Source: Acidobacteriota bacterium
GTDB lineage: Bacteria > Acidobacteriota > Vicinamibacteria > Fen-336
Direction of reading: 5' to 3'
Length of the DNA stretch: 32,897 nt
Assembly (NCBI GenBank): GCA_003223555.1
Contig: QHVM01000067.1
Location: 1-32,897 of the forward strand
Shown: positions 1 to 5,293 of the stretch, in pieces
Layout of the letters: every line of letters begins with the position of its first letter
How positions within the stretch are numbered: position 1 is the first letter of the stretch
Notes under the pieces: generated by a model
What the model saw: the letters and a program-made list of their open reading frames with translations, nothing else
Told to the model about the DNA's origin: nothing
The model's database searches: none
Made by a program: the position numbers and the translations under genes

Positions 1-1
1 C

Positions 2-127
2 GGCCTGGAGGGATACGGGCTGAAGATCGTCGAGCGGCTGCCGATCGAGATCCCCGCCTCCGACGCCAGCCGGCGCTACCTCAAGACCAAGAAGGAGAAG
101 CTCGGCCATCTGCTGCGAGGAATCTGA
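2..127 (+). CDS. ribBA: RibBA / GTP cyclohydrolase II, C-terminal fragment
   Basis: The last 41 codons of a gene that begins outside the window. The reading contains [15 protein letters not shown] followed by [15 protein letters not shown] and a TGA stop at 125-127. This is the characteristic C-terminal tail of GTP cyclohydrolase II, either RibA or the RibA half of bifunctional RibBA. The enzyme opens GTP to the first pyrimidine intermediate of riboflavin synthesis in the cytoplasm. The N-terminal DHBP synthase half and the zinc-binding cysteines lie upstream, so RibA versus RibBA cannot be decided here. The next gene starts 181 bp downstream across a repeat-rich spacer, so ribBA probably ends a transcription unit. 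Confidence 0.88.
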   Translation, partial: GLEGYGLKIVERLPIEIPASDASRRYLKTKKEKLGHLLRGI

Positions 128-180
128 TGCCGGCTCGGAGAAAGAAGCCACGGCGGGGGTTCAAGGGAACGCGCCGGGGC

Positions 181-323
181 GGGATTCACTCCCCTCGGGG
201 CCGCGAAGCGGACGCGCACGATGAGCGGCGGATTCACTTCGCCGCCGCGCAAGACGCGAGCGGGGGGTCTGGGGGGTGCGACACTGGCACCCCCCAGCTC
301 AGTGAAGGTTGATTCAACCCTTC
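181..323. repeat. Cluster of small hairpin repeats with TTCAC loop
   Basis: The ribBA-to-CNB spacer holds several inverted repeats. At 181-193 GGGA and TCCC flank the loop TTCAC. At 225-245 GCGGCGGA and TTCGCCGC flank the same TTCAC loop, an 8-bp stem with one G-U pair. At 304-323 a related GATTCA core forms another stem that overlaps the next gene's start. A G-rich string (GGGGGGTCTGGGGGG, 262-276) sits between them. The same combination occurs again around 2489-2623. This suggests a dispersed intergenic repeat family. No protein-coding signal is visible in 128-308. Confidence 0.55.
269..297. other. Perfect 11-bp GC-rich hairpin upstream of the CNB gene
   Basis: CTGGGGGGTGC (269-279) and GCACCCCCCAG (287-297) are exact reverse complements with a 7-base loop. 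No T-run follows, so it is not a classical intrinsic terminator. It could end ribBA transcription with Rho help, protect a 3' end, or be part of the dispersed repeat of this spacer. It lies 11 bp before the next start codon. Confidence 0.5.
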
Positions 324-770
324 CTGAAGACGGTGCCACTCTTCCGCGAGCTCGACGACGACGAGCTGGCCCAGGTCCTCATGGTCGGTCTCGTCAAGCG
401 CTACCCGGCGGGCGCCGTCATCCTTACCGAGGGGCAGGCTGGAGGGCAGCTCCACGTCATCCACCAGGGCCAGGTCCGCATCAGCAAGGTCGTCCCCGGC
501 GTGGGCGAGGAGGCGCTCACGATCCTCTCCCCGGGCGACTTCTTCGGGGAGGTGGAGTTCTTCGACGTCTCACCGGCCTCCGCCCATGCCATCGCCCACT
601 CGGACTGCGAGATCCTGGCCATCCCCCACCGCGAGGTGCAGGCTCTCATGCAGAGCCGTCCCGACCTGAGCGCCAAGTTCCTGTGGGCGTTCGGGCGGAC
701 GCTCGCCGGCCGCCTGCGGGACACGAACAAGCGCATGGCCAGCCTGATCGCAATATCGCGGGCGTTCTAG
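309..770 (+). CDS. Cyclic-nucleotide-binding-fold (CRP-like N-domain) protein
   Basis: A 153-residue protein made almost entirely of one cNMP-binding beta-roll: FLKTVPLF (residues 5-12), the GQVRISKV hairpin and the GDFFGEVEFFD cassette followed by a C-terminal helix. No helix-turn-helix follows, so it is not a full CRP/FNR regulator. It is more likely a stand-alone sensory or scaffold domain. The phosphate-binding cassette lacks the usual arginine (sequence runs ASAHAIAHSD), so cAMP binding is doubtful. The start is TTG at 309, because a TGA in the same frame at 303-305 excludes anything further upstream; GTG at 333 is an alternative. The GAAGG Shine-Dalgarno and the start codon both lie inside a hairpin. 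A possible terminator follows at 789-824. Confidence 0.75.
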   Translation: MIQPFLKTVPLFRELDDDELAQVLMVGLVKRYPAGAVILTEGQAGGQLHVIHQGQVRISKVVPGVGEEALTILSPGDFFGEVEFFDVSPASAHAIAHSDCEILAIPHREVQALMQSRPDLSAKFLWAFGRTLAGRLRDTNKRMASLIAISRAF

Positions 771-788
771 CGTTTCTCGCTGTCGGCA

Positions 789-824
789 CCCGCCCTAAAG
801 TGCGGGTGGGGCGGGCTTTAGTTT
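789..824 (+). terminator. Possible intrinsic terminator after the CNB gene
   Basis: CCCGCCC (789-795) pairs with GGGCGGG (809-815) and is followed by CTTTAGTTT. Competing pairings also exist: CACCCGC (787-793) with GCGGGTG (802-808), and CTAAAG (795-800) with CTTTAG (816-821). The T-tract is short, so termination strength is uncertain. It abuts the -35 element of the ffh promoter, a sensible place to insulate the two units. Confidence 0.4.
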
Positions 825-851
825 GACAGCCCGAGCGTCATGCCATAACAT
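823..851 (+). promoter_or_regulatory. Sigma70-type promoter for ffh and ribosomal cluster
   Basis: TTGACA (823-828), 17-bp spacer, TAACAT (846-851). The -35 is a perfect consensus, the spacer is optimal and the -10 matches 5 of 6. Transcription would start near 858, giving a leader of about 50 nt before the GTG of ffh at 909. The closely packed genes downstream suggest it serves ffh through rnhB and possibly beyond. Confidence 0.75.
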
Positions 852-908
852 CAACCGTTCGCCCGTTGCTTTGCCCTCGCGGCAGCGGTATTTGAGGTCC
901 GGCAGGCC

Positions 909-2252
909 GTGTTCGACTCGCTCAGCGACAAACTACAGGCCGTCTTCCGCACCCTCCGCGGTCACGGGTCCCTCACCGAGAGCGACGTCGACGCGGCGCT
1001 GCGCGAGATCCGTCTGGCGCTCCTCGAGGCCGACGTCCATTTCAAGGTCGTCAAGCAGTTCCTCGAGCGCGTCCGGTCTCGGGCGACCGGCCAGGAGGTC
1101 CTCAAGAGCCTGACCCCCGCCCAGGCCGTCATCCGGGTCGTGCGTGACGAGATGGTCGAGCTGCTGGGCGGAACGGATGCCAAGCGGCTGGAGACCTCGG
1201 CCCGGCTGCCCTCGGTCGTCCTGATGACCGGCCTGCAGGGCTCGGGCAAGACCACGTCCACGGCCAAGCTCGGCCGCTGGCTGGTCAAGGGCGGACATCA
1301 CCCCCTACTGGTCTCCACCGACGTCAACCGTCCCGCGGCGCGCGAGCAGCTGCGCACCCTGGGGGAGAAGAGCGCGCTCAAGGTCCATCACCCGGCCCGG
1401 CTCGACGAGCCGCGGGCGATCCTGCGCTCGGCGCTCGAGGAAGCGCGGGCGGTCGGCCACGAGTTCGTCCTCGTGGACACCGCGGGCCGGCTCCACGTCG
1501 ACGACGAGCTCATGGCCGAGCTGCAGGACCTGAAGACGCTCGCCCAGCCGAGCGAGGTCCTCTACGTGGCCGACGCCATGACGGGACAGGACGCGGTGCG
1601 CAGCGCCGAGGAGTTCCAGAAACGAGTGGGCATCACCGGCATCGTCCTCACCAAGCTCGACGGCGACGCCCGGGGCGGAGCCGCGCTCTCGGCCGCCACC
1701 GTCACCGGCGCTCCGGTGAAGTTCGCCGGGGTGGGGGAGAAGGTCGAGGAGTTCGAGCCGTTCCAGGCCGAGCGCATGGTCGGAAGGATCCTGGGCCTCG
1801 GCGACGTGCTGGGCCTCATCGAGAAGGTCGAAGAGACGGTCGACCGCGAGCAGGCCGAGGAGATGGCCCGCCGCATCCGCCGCAGCGAGCTGACCCTCGA
1901 GGACTACCGGCAGCAGCTCGCCCAGGTGCGCAAGATGGGATCGCTCGAGGCGGTGCTGGGCATGATCCCGGGGATGGGGCAGGCCGCCCGGCACGTCGAC
2001 ACGGAGGCCGGGGAGCGGGAGATGAAGCGCGAGGTGGCGATCATCGACTCCATGACGCCGCTCGAGCGCCGGGAGCCGTCGGTCATGAACGGCAGCCGGC
2101 GCAAGCGCGTCGCCCGGGGAAGCGGCACCAGCGTGGAGGACGTCAACCGCCTGCTGCGCAAGTTCATGCAGGCGCGCAAGCTCATGAAGCAGTTCGGGGG
2201 CGGGGGCAAGCTGATGAAGCGCTTGGCCGGCCGCATGCCCCAGATGAGGTAA
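909..2252 (+). CDS. ffh: Signal recognition particle protein Ffh (SRP54)
   Basis: A complete 447-residue Ffh, the usual length. It is the GTPase that binds 4.5S RNA and signal sequences and delivers ribosomes to FtsY at the membrane. Domains: N helical bundle at residues 1-85 (starts MFDSLSDKLQ), G domain about 95-295 with P-loop GLQGSGKT (108-115), DTAGR (190-194) and TKLD (248-251), then the methionine-rich M domain with GMIPGMG (351-357) and the RNA-binding segment around SRRKRVARGSG (396-406). The start is GTG at 909 with a GAGGT-like ribosome site around 893. rpsP follows 3 bp after the stop, so the two are co-transcribed, as in many bacteria. Confidence 0.97.
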   Translation: MFDSLSDKLQAVFRTLRGHGSLTESDVDAALREIRLALLEADVHFKVVKQFLERVRSRATGQEVLKSLTPAQAVIRVVRDEMVELLGGTDAKRLETSARLPSVVLMTGLQGSGKTTSTAKLGRWLVKGGHHPLLVSTDVNRPAAREQLRTLGEKSALKVHHPARLDEPRAILRSALEEARAVGHEFVLVDTAGRLHVDDELMAELQDLKTLAQPSEVLYVADAMTGQDAVRSAEEFQKRVGITGIVLTKLDGDARGGAALSAATVTGAPVKFAGVGEKVEEFEPFQAERMVGRILGLGDVLGLIEKVEETVDREQAEEMARRIRRSELTLEDYRQQLAQVRKMGSLEAVLGMIPGMGQAARHVDTEAGEREMKREVAIIDSMTPLERREPSVMNGSRRKRVARGSGTSVEDVNRLLRKFMQARKLMKQFGGGGKLMKRLAGRMPQMR

Positions 2253-2255
2253 TGG

Positions 2256-2522
2256 ATGCTCTCGATTCGATTGAGGCGGGCGGGGTCGACCAAGAAGCCC
2301 CACTACCGCGTGGTGGTGGCCGATAGCCGGGACTGGCGCGACGGCCGTTTCGTGGAGGTGCTGGGGCACTACGATCCCCGGCGCGACCCGGCGCTGGTGA
2401 AGATCGACGCCGAGCGGGCGCAGTACTGGATCGGCAAGGGCGCGCGGCCGTCGGAGACGGTGCGCAGCCTGCTCAAGCAGCAGTCGGCGGGGGGGTCTGG
2501 GGCCGGAGAGTCCAGCAAGTGA
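2256..2522 (+). CDS. rpsP: 30S ribosomal protein bS16
   Basis: An 88-residue bS16, a small-subunit protein needed for 30S assembly. It begins MLSIRLRRAGSTKKPHYRVVV, and the DGRFVEVLGHYDP and WIGKGARPSETV stretches are family hallmarks. The ATG at 2256 lies 3 bp after the ffh stop, and GAGGT inside the ffh 3' end serves as ribosome site. The last dozen residues (GGSGAGESSK) are encoded by a G-rich string, GGGGGGGTCTGGGG, that resembles the one at 262-276. The C-terminal tail may therefore be derived from a repeat; the conserved core ends before it. Confidence 0.96.
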   Translation: MLSIRLRRAGSTKKPHYRVVVADSRDWRDGRFVEVLGHYDPRRDPALVKIDAERAQYWIGKGARPSETVRSLLKQQSAGGSGAGESSK

Positions 2523-2623
2523 GCAGCGAGCGAGCGCTTCACTCGCGAGCGAGCGACTGGGGGAGGGCGCGAGGGTCTTACCCCTCCGAATTGACGAATG
2601 GAGCGCGGGATTCACTCCCGCGC
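2489..2623. repeat. Second copy of the composite spacer repeat
   Basis: This starts inside the 3' end of rpsP with GGGGGGGTCTGGGG and continues into the spacer. The spacer has a GCGAGCGAGCG direct repeat flanking CTTCACTCGC (about 2526-2556), then a perfect hairpin: GCGCGGGA (2603-2610), loop TTCAC, TCCCGCGC (2616-2623). The loop and closing bases match those at 181-193 and 225-245. No gene is visible between the rpsP stop and khpA. Confidence 0.5.
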
Positions 2624-2646
2624 GACCGAGAGTCCGGAGAGTCGGC

Positions 2647-2877
2647 GTGAAGGAGCTGCTGGCCCTGCTCGCCCGCGAGCTGGTGCAGGAGCCCGACCGC
2701 GTGTCGGTGACCGTATGGAACGAGGGCGAGATGACCCACCTCGACCTCGAGGTGGCGCCCTCCGACCGCGGCCGGGTGATCGGGCGGCGGGGCGCGACCG
2801 CCGATGCGCTCCGGGCGGTGCTGGAGGCAGTAGGGCGCCGGCGGGGCACGCCGTGCGACGTGGAGATCCTGGATTGA
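2647..2877 (+). CDS. khpA: KH-domain RNA-binding protein KhpA
   Basis: A 76-residue single-KH protein of the KhpA/YlqC family, placed between rpsP and rimM as in very many bacteria. It starts at GTG 2647 (MKELLALLARELV). The RNA-binding GxxG loop appears as GRVIGRRGATADALR (residues 44-58). KhpA binds RNA, usually with the partner KhpB, and influences translation and cell elongation in species studied; no khpB is in this window. The gene is preceded by the 8-bp TTCAC-loop hairpin 24 bp upstream, with GGAG at about 2635 as possible ribosome site. Confidence 0.92.
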   Translation: MKELLALLARELVQEPDRVSVTVWNEGEMTHLDLEVAPSDRGRVIGRRGATADALRAVLEAVGRRRGTPCDVEILD

Positions 2878-2897
2878 GCCGGGAGCGCTTCGCGGAC

Positions 2898-3404
2898 ATG
2901 ATCACCATCGGGCGCATCATCCGGCCCCAGGGGCGCAAGGGAGAGGTCCTGGTGGAGCCGCTGAGCGACCAGCCGGACCGCTTCCCTTCGCTTTCCCGGG
3001 CGTTCCTGCCCGGACCGGACGGCGCCGCCCGGCCGGTGCAGGTCCGCGACGCGTGGCCGCACAAGGGCCGCTTCGTGTTGAAGCTGGAAGGGGTGGACTC
3101 GATCGACGAGGCCGACGACCTCCGCGGCCTCGACCTGCGCATCCCGGAAGGAGACGTCTCCACGCTGCCCCCGGGCTCCTACTATCATCACCAGCTCCGC
3201 GGTCTGCGGGTGGAAGACCCGGCGGGGCGGGAGCTGGGGCGCGTGGCGGACGTGATGGAGACCGGCGGCGAGGCCGCCGTGCTCGTCGTGCGCGGACCCA
3301 ACGGCGAGACGCTGGTGCCGCTGGCGTACGCCTTCGTGCGCGAAGTGGACCTGGCGGGAGGCCGGGCGGTGGTGCTGGTCCCGGAGCTGGTGGACGCGGA
3401 CTGA
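2898..3404 (+). CDS. rimM: Ribosome maturation factor RimM
   Basis: A 168-residue RimM, the 16S processing and 30S head assembly factor that binds uS19. The N-terminal domain starts MITIGRIIRPQGRKGEV; the C-terminal PRC-barrel domain contains YYHHQLRGLRV and LVPLAYAFVREVD. I chose ATG at 2898 because the conserved sequence begins immediately there; TTG at 2874, which overlaps the khpA stop region, would add eight residues. GGGAG at 2881-2885 could be the ribosome site. The TGA overlaps the trmD ATG by one base (TGATG), indicating translational coupling. Confidence 0.94.
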   Translation: MITIGRIIRPQGRKGEVLVEPLSDQPDRFPSLSRAFLPGPDGAARPVQVRDAWPHKGRFVLKLEGVDSIDEADDLRGLDLRIPEGDVSTLPPGSYYHHQLRGLRVEDPAGRELGRVADVMETGGEAAVLVVRGPNGETLVPLAYAFVREVDLAGGRAVVLVPELVDAD

Positions 3405-4192
3405 TGCTGCGCATCGACGTGGTGACGATCTTTCCCGGCATGGTGACCGCTCCCGTCTCCGAGGGCATCGTGAAGCGTGCGGCCGATGCCGGCCTCGTGC
3501 GCATCGCCGTCCACGACCTGCGGGATTACACCGACGACCGCCACCGTAGCGTGGATGACGCCCCGTTCGGCGGCGGCCCGGGGATGGTCATGAAGGCCGA
3601 GCCCTTTTTCCGTGCCCGCGAAGCGGTCCTGCCCCGCGGACCCGGTCCGCGCGACGCGGTCGTGCTGCTCTCGCCGCGCGGAGCGCGTTTCGAGCAGGCC
3701 GCGGCCGATCGATACGCCCGGCTGGAGAGGCTCCTGCTGCTCTGCGGGCGCTACGAGGGCATCGACGAGCGCGTGGGGGAGGGCGTCGCCACGGAGGAGG
3801 TGAGCCTGGGCGACTTCGTGCTCACCGGCGGCGAGGTCGCGGCCCTGGCCGTGATCGAGGCCACCGTGCGCCTGATCCCCGGGGCCCTGGGCGACGAAGG
3901 ATCCGCCGCCGCCGACTCGTTCGGCGACGGCATCCTCGACTGCCCGCACTACACGCGGCCGGCCGTGGTCCGGGGGCTGGCCGTGCCCGAGACGCTGCTC
4001 TCGGGTGACCATGGACGGATCCGCCGCTGGCGCCGGAAGGAGGCGCTGCGGGCCACGCGGCAGAGGCGGCCCGACCTCCTGCGCGCCGCTCCCTTGACCG
4101 CGGAGGACCGCACCCTCCTGCGCGAGATCGAAGAGGAACAAACCACCGCCGGCGTCGCAAGCGCCGCGTTAGCAAGGAATAGCAGATCATGA
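3404..4192 (+). CDS. trmD: tRNA (guanine-37-N1)-methyltransferase TrmD
   Basis: A 262-residue SPOUT methyltransferase that makes m1G37 in tRNA from S-adenosylmethionine, preventing +1 frameshifting. Visible family motifs are DVVTIFPGM (residues 5-13), [10 protein letters not shown] (55-64), LLSPRG (88-93), [11 protein letters not shown] (114-124), [10 protein letters not shown] (135-144; part of the trefoil-knot cofactor site) and DCPHYTRP (179-186). The start ATG overlaps the rimM stop, and its own stop overlaps the rplS ATG (ATGA at 4189-4192). The final 15 residues are poorly conserved. Essential in most bacteria. Confidence 0.97.
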   Translation: MLRIDVVTIFPGMVTAPVSEGIVKRAADAGLVRIAVHDLRDYTDDRHRSVDDAPFGGGPGMVMKAEPFFRAREAVLPRGPGPRDAVVLLSPRGARFEQAAADRYARLERLLLLCGRYEGIDERVGEGVATEEVSLGDFVLTGGEVAALAVIEATVRLIPGALGDEGSAAADSFGDGILDCPHYTRPAVVRGLAVPETLLSGDHGRIRRWRRKEALRATRQRRPDLLRAAPLTAEDRTLLREIEEEQTTAGVASAALARNSRS

Positions 4193-4590
4193 ACCCGATC
4201 GATAGCATCGAGGCCGGCGACCTGAAGAAGAGCCTGCCCCGCATCGGCGCCGGCGACACCGTGCGCGTGCACGTGCGGGTCAAGGAGACGGCGGTCAAGG
4301 AGGAGATCAAGGGCAAGCCCAAGGAGACCGAGCGCGAGCGCGTGCAGGTCTTCGAGGGCGTGGTCATCGGCCTGCGGGGCGCCGGCGCCCGGGCCACCAT
4401 GACGGTCCGCAAGATCTCCTTCGGCCACGGCGTGGAGCGCATCTTTCCCCTGCACGCGCGCACGATCGAGAAGATCGAGGTGGTGAAGCAGGCCCACGTC
4501 CGCCGGGCCAAGCTCTACTACCTCCGCGAGAAGAAGGGAAAGGCCGGGCGCATGAAGGAGAAGCGGGCCGCGGTGGCCACCGAGGCCTGA
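4189..4590 (+). CDS. rplS: 50S ribosomal protein bL19
   Basis: A 133-residue bL19, located at the 30S-50S interface. [14 protein letters not shown] (residues 51-64), [13 protein letters not shown] and [21 protein letters not shown] are diagnostic. It is longer than the usual 115 or so residues because of a lysine/glutamate-rich insertion at roughly residues 34-49 in the first beta region, and an alanine-rich tail. Translation is coupled to trmD by the ATGA overlap. Confidence 0.96.
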   Translation: MNPIDSIEAGDLKKSLPRIGAGDTVRVHVRVKETAVKEEIKGKPKETERERVQVFEGVVIGLRGAGARATMTVRKISFGHGVERIFPLHARTIEKIEVVKQAHVRRAKLYYLREKKGKAGRMKEKRAAVATEA

Positions 4591-4607
4591 GGGCGGCGCC
4601 CGAGGCC

Positions 4608-5279
4608 ATGGCGCCGGACACCGCGCGCGGTCGAGGCCGCCGTCCCCTGGTCTACCAGGGGACGGAGCTACGCTGCTCGTGGAGGTTCGAGGAGGAGGCG
4701 CGCGGCGAGGGGCGCCAGCGGGTGGCGGGGTGCGACGAGGTGGGCCGGGGCGCGCTCTGCGGGCCGGTGGTGGCGGCGGCGGTCATCCTGGGCGACGGGT
4801 TCGACACCGACGGCCTCGACGACTCGAAGCGCCTGACCGAGCGGCAGCGCGAGGCGCTCGCCGCGCGGATCCGCGAGACCGCGCGCGCGTGGGCGGTGGG
4901 CTGCGCGGAGCCGCGAGAGATCGACCGGTTCAACATCCTGCGCGCCACCTACCTGGCCATGCAGCGGGCGGTGGCCGCCCTGGCCGAGGGACCCGACCTC
5001 CTGCTCGTGGACGCCCTGAGCGTGCCGGGCCTCGTGGTCGTCCAGAAGGCCATCGTCAAGGGCGACGCCCGGTCCTATTCCATCGCCGCCGCCTCCATCG
5101 TGGCGAAGGTGGTCCGGGACGCTATGATGCGGGTGTGGGACGAGCGCTATCCGGGCTACGGCCTGGCCCACAACATGGGCTACGCGAGCGAAGATCACCG
5201 GGAAGCCATCCGGCGCATGGGGCCCTCCGAGATCCACCGCCGCTCCTTCCACGGGACGCAGCGGTGGCTCTTCTGCTGA
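4608..5279 (+). CDS. rnhB: Ribonuclease HII
   Basis: A 223-residue RNase HII that cleaves RNA in RNA-DNA hybrids and starts ribonucleotide excision repair. The acidic metal-binding residues are recognisable: D43-E44 in AGCDEVGRG, D135 in LLLVD and D171 in IVAKVVRD. The typical DDSKRLT (71-77) and GYASEDHREAIRRMGPS segments are also present. The first 35 or so residues are longer than usual and include a perfect DNA palindrome at 4640-4665. ATG 4608 is the only clear in-frame ATG before the core, with GAGG just upstream, but a later non-ATG start is possible. It lies 17 bp after rplS. Confidence 0.95.
   Translation: MAPDTARGRGRRPLVYQGTELRCSWRFEEEARGEGRQRVAGCDEVGRGALCGPVVAAAVILGDGFDTDGLDDSKRLTERQREALAARIRETARAWAVGCAEPREIDRFNILRATYLAMQRAVAALAEGPDLLLVDALSVPGLVVVQKAIVKGDARSYSIAAASIVAKVVRDAMMRVWDERYPGYGLAHNMGYASEDHREAIRRMGPSEIHRRSFHGTQRWLFC
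4640..4665 (+). other. Perfect 11-bp hairpin within the 5' end of rnhB
   Basis: CCGTCCCCTGG (4640-4650) and CCAGGGGACGG (4655-4665) are exact reverse complements with a TCTA tetraloop. The structure lies 32-57 bases into the annotated rnhB reading frame, in its non-conserved N-terminal extension. It could slow translation, attenuate transcription between rplS and rnhB, or mark that rnhB really starts further downstream. Confidence 0.5.
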
Positions 5280-5293
5280 GCTGAAGAGGGCGA

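Noticed and set aside
1305-3191. 628-codon open frame on the minus strand opposite ffh and rimM
   Set aside because: It lies opposite well-conserved ffh, rpsP, khpA and rimM; its His/Leu/Arg/Gly-rich composition is the usual antisense shadow in high-GC DNA.
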